Positions 1 through 9,400 of a DNA stretch of 64,000 nucleotides are shown in pieces. Positions within the stretch are counted from its first letter, which is position 1. Each line of letters opens with the position of its first letter. Location: positions 22,312,209-22,376,208 of the forward strand of contig NC_056033.1 in NCBI RefSeq assembly GCF_004379255.2. Direction: 5' to 3'. Position numbers and translations under genes: made by a program. The stretch is from Salvia splendens (Eukaryota > Streptophyta > Magnoliopsida > Lamiales > Lamiaceae). The notes beneath the pieces are model-generated. The model did no database searches. It had not been told where the DNA came from and saw only the letters and a program-made list of their open reading frames with translations.

Positions 1-765
1 GGCCTTCGAACTCCGTCGGTTGGCTCCAATCTCCCCGAACAAGGTCCTCAAATCCCTCATGCCTAACCCACATGTTTTGGAACCTGAATGGCCTACCCCC
101 GCTGTTGTTGCTTGTCACTTTGCATCTTACCAACACAGGCCCGTGGTCCGAGGCAATCCGGGGCAGGTTCGTCACCCGAGTAGTTTCCAAGGTTTGTGCC
201 CATCGTTCGTTCACAAGGATTCTATCCAATCTTTCAAAAAGGCCATTCTTGGCCCACGTGAACTCCGACCCATCAAATCCCGGGTCTAGTATCCTGCAGT
301 CCTCAATGGCCTCCGCAAAGTCCACCATTTCAGCTTGGCGGTTTGTGTCACTCCCTACTCTGTCTCGCGGATGGAGAATGGTATTGAAGTCCCCTCCAAT
401 CATCCAGGGTGTACCCTCCAAAAGTATAGAGCACTCCCTCAATTCATCCCATATATGAAGTCGTTTGTCCTCGTGCATTTTGCGTAAATCGCCGAGACAC
501 ACAAGTGGCTAGCAAGGCGAGGAGATCCAAAGCGGCCGGATAGGGCCTGATCCGTATCTCTCTCGGCCACGAAGCTGGCCCCTTCCTCAACAAACACCCA
601 GATCTTCCCATTTCTATTCGAGCCTTGGAAAGCCAGCCCCAAAGCCTTTGAGAACTTCTCCGGGTTAGGGCTTGTGAGCGGCTCCATTATTGCAAGAAAG
701 TGAATATTATGAGTCTTAATTAATCTTTTAAGAACATTTTGGGTAGGCGCGTTAGCAACTCCCCT

Positions 766-782
766 AACGTTCCAAAACATAA
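766..782. repeat. Left TSD of LINE-B
   Basis: The 17-bp aacgttccaaaacataa occurs here and again at 4900-4916, directly after the LINE-B poly(A). In LINE-A sense it covers the ORF2 start region. Confidence 0.93.
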
Positions 783-1031
783 GAGAGAGACGCTCTCCCT
801 TCTCACTAGAATCCGCCCTCTCTCCCTCCCTCCCCTTTGAGGGAGGTGAAATGTGATTGTTGCATCCGACACATGGTGAAGTCCGGTGGTGAACCGGCGG
901 TTGAGGCTGCTACGGTCTCATCTCACACGACCCAATCTCCTCACTCGCCGGAACGGAATCTCCCTCTCATCCCACGGCCAAAGACAAAGAGGGCCGGGAC
1001 TCCTTTCCCCGAGAGAGGCCGAAGTGAGCTG

Positions 1032-1046
1032 AAACGCGCAGGCCTT
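1032..1046. repeat. Left TSD of RFC3 retrocopy
   Basis: The 15-bp aaacgcgcaggcctt is repeated at 2509-2523 after the RFC3 poly(A). Both copies read KRAGL in the LINE-B ORF1 frame. Confidence 0.95.
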
Positions 1047-2475
1047 TCCCCTCCTCTCCACGACTATGCCCCACCCCGCATAGTAGCTTTTCCACAATCA
1101 CTCTTCTCTGATTGTGTGCGTGTGTAGATCTTTAAAGAGGAGAAGCAAGTGCTTATTCAATTCGAAGAAGAAATGTTGTGGGTGGATAAATATCGTCCCA
1201 AAACCCTAGACAAGGTTCTGGTCCACGAAGATATTGCCCAAAATCTGAAGAAACTGGTGACTGAGCAGGATTGTCCTCATCTCCTATTCTATGGGCCATC
1301 CGGGTCGGGTAAAAAAACCCTTATCATGGCCCTTCTCAGACAAATCTTTGGCCCCGGAGCTGACAAGGTTAAAGTGGAAAACAAAGCTTGGAGAGTTGAT
1401 GCTGGGTCGAGAGCAATTGATGTAGAGCTTACAACAGTATCAAGCACACACCATGTTGAACTGAATCCCAGCGATGCGGGATTTCAGGACCGGTATGTGG
1501 TTCAAGAGATTATTAAGGAAATGGCAAAGAACCGACCAATTGACGTCAAGGGAAGGAAGGGTTTCAAAGTTCTAGTGTTGAATGAGGTTGACAAACTCTC
1601 AAGGGAAGCCCAGCACTCTCTGCGAAGAACGATGGAGAAATATAGTGCATCTTGCCGCCTAATTCTCTGCTGTAATAGCTCTTCCAAGGTCTCTGAAGCC
1701 ATCCGCTCTCGTTGTCTGAACATGCGTATAAATGCACCGACGGAAGGAGAGATCATGAAGGTGTTGGAATTTATTGGCAAGAAGGAATCATTGCAACTTC
1801 CTCCTGGATTTGCTGACCGGATAGCACATCAATCTAATCGAAGCCTGAGGAGGGCAATACTGTTATTTGAGACTTGTCGTGTCCAACAGTATCCTTTTAC
1901 ATCCAACCAAGCTATACCACCTATGGATTGGGAGGAATATGTTTCTGAAATAGCATCAAGCATATTTAAGGAGCAGAGTCCTAAAAGGTTGTTTGAGGTC
2001 CGTGGAAAGCTATATGAGTTACTTGTTAATTGTATCCCTCCAGAAATCATTTTAAAGAGATTGCTTTATGAACTGCTGAAGAAATTGGACTCTGAGCTCA
2101 AGCATGAGATCTCTCATTGGGCAGCTTATTATGAACATAGGTTGCGTCTTGGACAGAAAGCAATATTTCACCTTGAAGCATTTGTAGCCAAGTTCATGAG
2201 CATCTACAAGGGTTTCCTCATCGAGACATTCGGCTGAAGTTGTGCGTATCCAGATGGGAAGAGTACTTTTGGCTGAACTTCCGTAATGAAGAAGAGAGGA
2301 TTTTTATCCGATCGTTATCAGCTCTGCAGTTGTACTTTGATTGGCATTCATGTCATAAGACTCATAACAGCATGTCCAATGTAATCATGTTTCATTTCTC
2401 TGTCTCTTGAATTCCTCTAAACTTCAAATTTGAACAGACCAAACTGAGATTGAAATGAATGGTTTGAACACTATG

Positions 2476-2508
<33 letters not shown>
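1047..2508 (+). mobile_element. Processed (intronless) RFC3 mRNA copy with poly(A)
   Basis: A 5'UTR of about 126 bp, an uninterrupted coding region, a 3'UTR of about 237 bp and a poly(A) from 2475 are enclosed by 15-bp direct repeats. These are the hallmarks of an mRNA reverse-transcribed by LINE machinery and inserted by target-primed reverse transcription. It lies in LINE-B ORF1 in the same orientation. A transcript starting at the LINE-B 5' end would therefore read through it, with an upstream ORF (873-1127) before the RFC3 ATG. Confidence 0.93.
1173..2237 (+). CDS. RFC3: Replication factor C subunit 3 (clamp-loader small subunit), retrocopy
   Basis: 354 codons, the usual length for RFC3, with no stop or shift. 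RFC3 is a small subunit of the nuclear RFC complex that loads PCNA onto primed DNA. I see the N-terminal LWVDKYRPKTLDKV box, Walker A GPSGSGKKT near residues 41-49, a Walker B-like VLVLNEVDK typical of RFC3 (NEVD rather than DEAD), the sensor segment LILCCNSSSK, the SRC box IRSRCLN, and the C-terminal collar region ending FLIETFG. I chose ATG 1173 because it gives the family's N terminus; the codons before it belong to the 5'UTR. The open frame means either a young copy or purifying selection. A functional retrogene is possible but cannot be shown from one sequence. Confidence 0.9.
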   Translation: MLWVDKYRPKTLDKVLVHEDIAQNLKKLVTEQDCPHLLFYGPSGSGKKTLIMALLRQIFGPGADKVKVENKAWRVDAGSRAIDVELTTVSSTHHVELNPSDAGFQDRYVVQEIIKEMAKNRPIDVKGRKGFKVLVLNEVDKLSREAQHSLRRTMEKYSASCRLILCCNSSSKVSEAIRSRCLNMRINAPTEGEIMKVLEFIGKKESLQLPPGFADRIAHQSNRSLRRAILLFETCRVQQYPFTSNQAIPPMDWEEYVSEIASSIFKEQSPKRLFEVRGKLYELLVNCIPPEIILKRLLYELLKKLDSELKHEISHWAAYYEHRLRLGQKAIFHLEAFVAKFMSIYKGFLIETFG

Positions 2509-2512
<4 letters not shown>

Positions 2513-2523
2513 GCGCAGGCCTT
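2509..2523. repeat. Right TSD of RFC3 retrocopy
   Basis: Second copy of the 15-bp direct repeat, immediately after the A run 2475-2510 (its first two A are shared with the tail). Confidence 0.93.
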
Positions 2524-4618
2524 GAGACTATTTCGGGGGTTAGTCGAATCAAGAAGAAAATGATCTTCGAAATGGCCGAGGAGCTACTCGCCGGAAAAAA
2601 TGATGAGGGGACGGCGTCGCCGGAAGGAGAGCTGCCTTCCGATGGGTATCCGAGGAGAACGTTTGCTCAAATGGCGAAGCCGGGCCCCTTCGAAACAGCT
2701 ACGGGTCACTTACTCCTTCTCGACCATGAGCGGTATTTTGCTGCCGGAATCTCGGACGATGACCTAGTGGACCCCCCATTCAAACCCAGCTCCCGGGAGG
2801 TAGATGAACCGAAGCAGGAGTCGACATCAAATCTGGGTGAAGGGAGGGGGTCGCCGGAGGTTGAACAAGCTTGTGTTGGGGAGGTGCTGAACGCATCAGC
2901 TCAAATAAACGAGGGGAGTACACCAACGTGTGATTTAGAGGACTCCGATTTTGAGGGGGTAGCCGGAACTTCGCCGGCGCCGGCCAGCCGGAACGGTGAT
3001 GTAACAGCCAAGGAGATGGTGCTGGTCAACCATCAGCATGTGGAAGGTACAAGGGAGCATGTGCATCCTTGTCTTGATGTGGGGGTGACATGTGAGGAGT
3101 TGGATGCATGTGACTCACAAATGAGGGAAAAGACAAAGCTTACTTTGCATGGGGAAGGAAGTGTTGGCTCTCTTTGGGTAAGTGGCAATTTGAATTCAAA
3201 TTCTACTCCATGTGCCACACACCCTCCTCCCATACCAATCGGTCATGAAGAACACAAAGGGGACCGGACCCCCGACGCACAGCGGCCGGAAAACTCGCCG
3301 GAAAAACCTGGTGCCGCCGGCGGGAGCTTGGAAGGGGGCGAAATTACCCCACCCCCAAAAGGGGTCGGGGAGCGTGGAAGGAGAATCAGCCACGTTCAAG
3401 GCCTTTAAGGCCGAGCCAATACCTTTGGATGACACCAAGATTAAAGCCGTGGGGAAGGCCGGATGCTTTGATGGCACACCAACCCTTACCTTCTCCGATT
3501 CAGAAACGGACGACCTCTCGGAGAAGCTAGGGCTAGCCGTCGTTGGAAAGTTCTCACACTCGCTCCCATCCTCCTCCCAAATTCAAAAAAGCCTTGGAGG
3601 TTTGGGGTTTGTGGGTTCTTTTACTTGGAAATACTTGAACGCTAAGCATATCTTAATTCAATTCCAAGCGATGGCCGACTATGCTAAGGTCTTAAATGGC
3701 CCCAATGGGAACCCCATTTGGTTTGTTGCGATCCACCCGATGAGGGTGTTTAAGTGGGCGCCGGACTTTGATACCTTCTTCGAGTCGCCGGTTGTTGCCG
3801 TTTGGTGCAACATCATGGGAATCCCGGCGCATCTTTATGAGGAATCGGCTCTCATGGCGATTGGTAAACTACTAGGCAAGCCACTACAAGCCGATCATGC
3901 TACAATCCATCAAAACCGACTCTCCTTCGCGAGGATTTGCATAGAGATTGACATCTCTATTCCTCCGACGAAAGAGATCATCCTTAATATCCGAGGCAAA
4001 GATTCACGGTACAAAGTGGCATGGGACCGTATTCCACTTTTCTGTGCTAATTGTAAACATGTTGGGCATGAGAAAGAGGATTGCCATGCAACAGGAAGAA
4101 AGGCTCGGGGTAGAGACAAGGAGCGCCGAGCACCATCCAAGGAGAACCACTCGAGCCATCCCGCCAAGATCATCCGCCGTGAGTGGCGTCCAAAGGCGGA
4201 TGCTTGGTCCGGCACCCCACCGTCCTTTGGACAATTGGATAAAGCCAAAGATTGTAACAACCATGCGGAGAACTTTGAGGGTACATCGGGTGCGGGATCG
4301 GCAAAGCCAAGGGTGGCTAGTAGGAGTCACCCAAGTGTGGACAAGGATGGCTTCCAATTGGTGTTGAGGAAGAGGAAGGGAAAGATACATGAGGGCGGTA
4401 TGCACACCAAGGCTCCAAACGGTGATGATTGGCATTTGAAGGAGAATGTTGCTACGGTGACATTTGGGAGTGTCCCATCGGGTGCGAATGACTCGAGCAT
4501 TTGCTCCATGAGTGTCGCATGTGGGCCCCCCAACCGGGAGATAGAGGGCACCATCGAGGTCCTTGACCCAGGAGGGCATGTCCCTTGCGGAGGTATCCCT
4601 ATTGTGGGCCTTAACTAG

Positions 4619-4848
4619 GTGATGGACAAAGGTCGTTGGGGATGCAAAGGTTGCATCAAATTGTAATAGGAATTTTGAGAGTAGATAGATGACCATCCTA
4701 GTCGCTAGGGAGGCCCTCTTTGTACTCTAATTTGTCATGTCTTGGCGAGTCGTCACTTTTGGGCGACTCGGTGTATGGTTGGCTGTTTTGATTGGTTTTT
4801 GGTAATGCACAGGTGTGGGTCCGCCTCAACCCTCCGCCCCTCGGGGTG

Positions 4849-4853
<5 letters not shown>
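4619..4853 (+). other. LINE-B 3'UTR with 7-bp hairpin
   Basis: Noncoding. It contains a perfect stem cgagtcg (4746-4752) / cgactcg (4764-4770) around the loop tcacttttggg. The other LINEs have an equivalent hairpin with a different stem and nearly the same loop. The last bases (aaccctccg...ggtgttt) resemble the other LINE 3' ends. Poly(A) follows from 4854. Confidence 0.75.
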
Positions 4854-4899
<46 letters not shown>

Positions 4900-4902
<3 letters not shown>

Positions 4903-4916
4903 GTTCCAAAACATAA
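4900..4916. repeat. Right TSD of LINE-B
   Basis: Second copy of aacgttccaaaacataa; LINE-A resumes here. Confidence 0.93.
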
Positions 4917-4931
4917 AGTTGACAGACATGA

Positions 4932-5623
4932 TTAATGGGGAAGTATCTTACCCGGTGACCGTGAGAGGTCCCCCTGAAATTCCTCCATTCGTAGTCGTTC
5001 CTCTCCTAGGCATTCCTCCTCATGCATGAGCATGGGATCTTCCCCATCGGCAAAAGGGATGGTTCGGGGAATCCCCTCTTTATCTCCATCCCCCTCCAGT
5101 TCATCATCATCTTCTAAGAAATCTTCATTCTCCATGAGAGAATAGTATTGGTTGGAGCTTAGGACATTTCGGGCTGCTTGGGACCCTCGGCCCCTTGCCG
5201 CTCCCCGTGCGCCCCCTCTCCAACAAGTGAACGCTCCTCGTCGTGAGGGCGTGTACCTGTTCGTGGCTCCATGGAATTCACCGCCACGATGGGTAGAGCT
5301 AGCAAGCACTCCGACGGTTTTATCGAAGGTTTCTCGGCCATAGGAACTCTCACCACCTTCATGGACGCTTGCAACCGGAGCCAGGTCAAAGTTACCATGC
5401 ACTTCGCCCATGATGTCCGGACCCGACCACTCCCTCGGCTCAGAGCCATTAGCCGAGGATCCGGCCTTTGGCTGTTCCGTTTTGTTTTTCTTTTGATGTT
5501 TCCACTCGTTAGTGGTAGCCATTTCCTTTGGTTGTTCCGTTTTGTCCCTTCCCCCTTGACTCTCATGGTGTGGCTGTCTCGGTGTTACATTATTGTAATT
5601 CCTCTTCGGGGGACGCTCAACAT
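4932..5623 (-). pseudogene. LINE-A ORF1, C-terminal fragment
   Basis: About 230 codons on the minus strand, from ERPPKRNYNNV to the stop at 4932-4934. They match the tail of LINE-F ORF1 almost residue for residue: an arginine/glycine-rich stretch, the conserved SSNQYYSLMENEDF block, then an acidic segment. This lies downstream of the DUF4283 and CCHC parts, which are missing because the element is cut at about 5623. The upstream open frame on this strand is antisense gypsy sequence and is not part of the gene. The stop is followed by two bases and the ORF2 ATG, the same spacing as in LINE-F. Confidence 0.88.
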
Positions 5624-5625
5624 TG

Positions 5626-6169
5626 CACCTTTGAATGAAATTGTGAAAAAGGATGTTTGTTTTTATTGGGGAGAAAAACAAGAGCATGCTTTTAATCTCC
5701 TTAAAGAAAAACGTACAACTGCACCAATTCTTTCTTTGCCTAACTTTGATAACACGTTTGAGCTTGAATGTGATGAATCTGGAGTAGGCATAGGAGCTGT
5801 TTTTGTTGCAGGATGGAAAGCCAATCACTTACTTTAGCGAAAAGTTGAAAGGAGCTCAATTGAACTATCCAATGTATGACAAGGAGTTATATGCTTTGGT
5901 TAGAGCTTTGGAAACATGGCAGCATTACTTGTGGCCTAGAGAGTTTGTAATTCATACGGATCATGAATCTCTCAAGTACTTGAAAGGTCAAGGTAAGCTT
6001 AGCAAGAGACATGTTAAGTGGGTGGAATTCATTGAATCATTTCCCTATGTAATCAAATACAAAAAGGGAAAAGAAAACATTGTGGCTGATGCATTGTCTC
6101 GGAGGTATATTTTGATCACTACTTTGAGTTCTAAGTTGCTTGGTTTTGAGTCGATTAAGGAAATGTATG
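5626..6169 (+). pseudogene. Ty3/gypsy pol fragment: end of RT and RNase H
   Basis: Starts at PLNEIVKKDVCFYWG, the RT-RNase H connection, and runs through the RNase H signature [38 protein letters not shown] and NIVADALSR. One extra T near 5800 shifts the frame relative to the copy at 50600-50700. LINE-C cuts it at IKEMY. The same protein continues at 21687 with DNDPDFSS, so the two parts are one gypsy copy. RT proper is missing on the left, where it abuts LINE-A. The copy is dead and partial. Confidence 0.9.
6153..6169. repeat. Left TSD of LINE-C
   Basis: gattaaggaaatgtatg here and at 21670-21686; in gypsy frame both read IKEMY. Confidence 0.94.
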
Positions 6170-6215
6170 TATGATTTTTTTCTGGAAATAGGATGATAAG
6201 TTAGAGAGAGAATGG

Positions 6216-6456
6216 TAAGTTAGAGAGAGACGCTCTCCCTTCTCTCTAGAATCCCCCACCACGTTTTGAGTTCCCACATCGCCGCCTACCCCCATTCTCA
6301 GTCGGCTCTCCACCGTCGACGGTCCCCCTCACGCCCCCGCTCCACCAGCCACCCACCACCCTCCCGACCTCGGATTCTCACCAACCAACCCACTCCATTG
6401 GCTAAGGCACGAACAAAGCTCCGGAGCGGCTGGTGACTCGACTCGCTCTCTCGATC
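6216..6456 (+). promoter_or_regulatory. LINE-C 5'UTR (putative internal promoter)
   Basis: Noncoding and C-rich after a purine/pyrimidine block (gagagagacgctctccc) that is conserved at the 5' end of every LINE here with its 5' end present. That block can fold into a short terminal hairpin. LINEs need a promoter downstream of the start site, so regulatory function is inferred; I see no clear TATA box. Confidence 0.5.
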
Positions 6457-9400
6457 ATGCCGGAGCTCCCGCCGGATCCCCCCCCGGAGTCCGAAGAACC
6501 GCGCACCATCTCGGACCAGCTAATGGTCCTCCGGTCGGCCGAGGACCCTCTCTCGGACCAGCCAATGACTTTCACGTCGGAGGAGTCTTCCGCCATAATT
6601 TCTCCCTGCAAGAAAATGGCGAGGAAAACTTTGAAAATGAAGGTGAAGGCACGGAAAAGTACACCAGCCCCTCCCACCAAAGGCACTGGTCGGAAAAGGT
6701 TCGTACCCTCACCGATGCCGGAGGACAAGCAACTTAGGAAGAAGATTGATTTCGGGGCCGAAGGGAGCTCGCCGGTCGGAAGTCCAAAATGCAAAGGCCC
6801 CATCTTCCCGACGTCGATGGAGCCCTCCCCTAATCCCAACGGTGAAGATGAAGCTAAGATTAATGAAGAACTTGCCGGCGCCGGAACTGTTGGCAACGCT
6901 TCGGCCGATGACCTTGCGGCCGGCGCAAACGCGGGGACCGGTGACGGAGGAGAGCACAACCCCCCACATGATGGCTGCTTGGAGAGAGATGGCTCTAGCA
7001 TGGGTCAAAAGGCCTTGGTGGACGCGCTAGTCAACTTGCCCGAAATGGGCACAACAACAAAATCACTTTCCGAAAGTTCCTTGACGCCTTGCCACTTCGG
7101 AACACCACGTGATGCTGGCCCCAATGCATCCGTTGAGCCCCCAAAACAACAAAAATCTAGCTCCTTTCTGCAGCAACCCAACCTTCCCGAATTGGCTTGG
7201 AGACCAAAACCTCCTTCCGAAAGTGCGCTAACTCCTTTCCGTTCCAAGAGCTCACGTGAGATGATTGTCGTGGAGGCCCCAACGCAACCAAAAAAGGCCG
7301 AAATCATCCACTTAGCCGCCTTGGACTCGGCGGAGATGCTAGACACATTGGTTGCGCAACCTCTCATTACGGCCGGTCACAAACCACCAGAGTTCCCTCT
7401 AAACTCTTCGGGATGCATGCAAAGTGTCACACACACACCTCGGGATGGGAATGGACCCTCTCTTGAGGACTTCCCCCCTCTCGAACGAGGACGAACTAGC
7501 AAGCTCCGAGCTACGTTTGAGGCTAGTTCGGAACATTACAGTGCGGAGCTCGGCCAGCCGCGACCGAAGTCGAACCCTAACGACTACCGGGAAAAGCCTT
7601 TTATCGAGACGACGAACAAGGCCACGCCTAGTACCGAGATGGTTGCAGTGACAAGAGACACACCAACATCCAACGATACGCCTATGGATGATGCCGAACA
7701 GATCCTCACCGAGAAGGAAAAAGTCGAGAAGATCCACACCGAGAAAGAAAAAGCCGAAAAGCCGAGAATGGAAAAGCCGAGAAGGGCACACAACGGCAAC
7801 GTAGGTGCCGAGAAGATCCACACCGAGAACGGAGAAGCCGAACTCAACAATCCGAAGAGAAATGGAAATACACCTAAGTCCACGGCGGATGCCGCAACAC
7901 GAGGGCCGAATGTAGTTAATCAACTTGGGGGGGTAGAAGCTACCCCGGGGTCCTCGCCGTGGCCGAAATCGATGGCGGACTTGCTTATGGGTACCCCGTC
8001 GGGCTCGGCGAGTAACACTCTACAAGGCCGGGGTGAAGGCGCCTCATGCCACCCCGGTCGGCCGAAAACGATGGCGGACATGCTTAAAGGCTCGACTGAC
8101 CCTACCGGCCCTCAAGCCTTTGAGCCGGATAAGCTCCAGAACATTGGATTTGCTTCAGTGTCCGACGGCATCCCGGCCATCTACTTCTCCGGAGCGGAAA
8201 CTCAAAAGCTTGCTGAGAGCATGGGACACGCCATTGTGGGTAAGTTCTCTCACTCTATCCCTACGGGACTGCAAATCCAAAAGACCCTCGATAATATTAA
8301 ACTTCGATGTGGATTTAGTTGGAAGTACATTAATGCTAAACATATTCTCATTCAATGCGAGGACTTGGCGGACTATGCCCGAATCCTTGGAGGCCCAAGG
8401 GGTACGCCCGTTTGGCTCATTGACCGACACCCGATGAGGGTCTTCAAATGGTCCCCGGACTTTGATGCTTACTGCGAGTCCCCTATTGCGGCAATTTGGT
8501 GCAACCTAATTGGCCTCCCCATTCATCTTTTCGACCAATCCGCCTTATTCGCCATCGGCAAGCTTCTCGGCAATCCAATACAAATTGATCGAGCCACGGC
8601 AAACAAGACTCGGCTTTCATTTGCCCGAATTTGCGTCGAGATAGACATCACAAAACCACCTACCGAAGAGATAATCCTCGACCTTGGTGGGCGAGAAACG
8701 GTGCAGCGAGTCCGATGGGACAAGATACCATCATATTGCCAAGAATGCAAACATGTCGGCCATGCAAGTGAGGTGTGCTATGCGACGGGCAAGAAGGAAC
8801 GGCCGCCAAAGAGAAACTACCACAACGGCCCGCCAAAACAGCCACAACCTGAGAGACAGACCGAGAAGGGGAAGCAAGATATGGGGAAGAATGCCTCCAG
8901 CTCCAATGAATGGAAGCATCAGGGGAAGAAGCAAGGCAAGGCCGGTGATCGACCAAACAATAACAAAACAAATGGGGAGGATACCGGTGGTACTTCCTGG
9001 GAGGGACCGAACTCCAAGGGTGACTCTACTTTTGGGAGCGGACCGAGCTCCGGAACTCAAAATGCCGGGCTCATTGTCGGGATCGAGATTGGGAAGTCCC
9101 CACCGAACCGGGGGAATCCATTGCATCCCACCACCGAACCACCAACACCATGTGGGAACATGGACGTGGAGTGGGGCTCCCCCAATGCGAGGAGCTTGGT
9201 CTCACCAGTTCGGCGAGGGAATCCGAGAGGAGGCGCGCGTCATGCTTTGACAAGGGGGCGTGGGTTCTTCTCGGCAAAGAACCACATGAGCACTAACCAA
9301 TATTATTCTCTCATGGAGAACGGAGAATTTGATGTTGAGAATTGTGGGGATGCGGACGAAGACCCCATGGAATTGCACGTGGGGGCCGAGAAGTTAGGAG

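Larger units (their letters stand above)
873..4618 (+). pseudogene. LINE-B ORF1 (DUF4283-like plus CCHC), interrupted and frameshifted
   Basis: The reading frame starts at ATG 873 (MVKSGGEP), runs to the RFC3 insertion at 1046 and resumes in phase at 2524 after the second TSD (KRAGL|ETISGV). It continues to about 3340-3380, where a one-base shift among runs of A, C and G moves it to the next frame, and it ends at 4618. The second half has the DUF4283-type core (VGKFSHSLP, KYLNAKHILIQ, HPMRVFKWAPDF) and a CX2CX4HX4C knuckle, CANCKHVGHEKEDC, near 4040-4085. Role in the family: nucleic-acid-binding RNP protein. It is broken now by insertion and frameshift; the shift alone could be a late or sequencing error. 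Confidence 0.85.
783..4899 (+). mobile_element. LINE-B: ORF1-only, non-autonomous LINE
   Basis: The element is bounded by 17-bp TSDs and ends in a poly(A) of about 47 A. Its first 33 bases match the 5' end of LINE-C, D and H (gagagagacgctctcccttc then ctagaatcc). It encodes only an ORF1-like protein; the sequence from ORF1 stop (4618) to poly(A) is about 235 bp with no trace of endonuclease or RT. An RFC3 processed copy sits in its ORF1. Without that insert the element is about 2.6 kb. It needs ORF2 supplied in trans. Its 3'UTR is diverged from the other LINEs but ends in related bases and keeps the hairpin described under its 3'UTR. Confidence 0.88.
1..4929 (-). pseudogene. LINE-A ORF2, endonuclease part (interrupted, frameshifted)
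   Basis: ORF2 starts at 4929 (minus) and is split by LINE-B after its fifth to seventh codon. The body resumes at 780. Visible endonuclease landmarks are MFWNVRG, a FLAIMEPL segment with the catalytic-type Glu, GGDFNT near 370-400, and SDHGPV near 150-160. The frame breaks near 460-475, where the paralogues read HLWDKMREI and this copy reads into a stop (IYGMN). LINE-F carries the same break. The RT and RNase H parts would lie left of the window. It is a decayed catalytic ORF and cannot encode a complete protein. Confidence 0.87.
1..5625 (-). mobile_element. LINE-A: antisense L1-like LINE, truncated, host of LINE-B
   Basis: Read on the minus strand, the sequence gives the C-terminal part of a plant LINE ORF1 (5623 down to 4932), a stop, two bases, then the ATG of ORF2 (4929) and its endonuclease region, which runs off the left window edge. 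LINE-B (783-4899) interrupts it at the first codons of ORF2. Its closest relative here is LINE-F, nearly identical in the ORF1 tail. The right end at about 5622-5627 joins gypsy sequence directly. It is not a LINE 5' end; the two partners share about five bases (attgc) there, which suggests end-joining rather than clean insertion. Confidence 0.9.

Noticed and set aside
1149..1172. Upstream GTG-initiated extension of the RFC3 frame
   Set aside because: Not an ATG; these codons are in the 5'UTR, and ATG 1173 gives the known RFC3 N terminus.
1047..2508. RFC3 as an ordinary single-copy host gene
   Set aside because: No introns, poly(A) in the DNA and a perfect 15-bp TSD in LINE ORF1 show a processed copy.
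4004..4696. Long antisense open frames across LINE ORF1 and ORF2 regions
   Set aside because: They mirror real coding frames with GC-rich codons, lack recognisable domains and recur only because the LINEs recur.
5626..6169. Gypsy fragment as an infectious retrovirus relative
   Set aside because: No envelope-like ORF anywhere; partial and frameshifted pol only, typical of degraded plant LTR retrotransposons.
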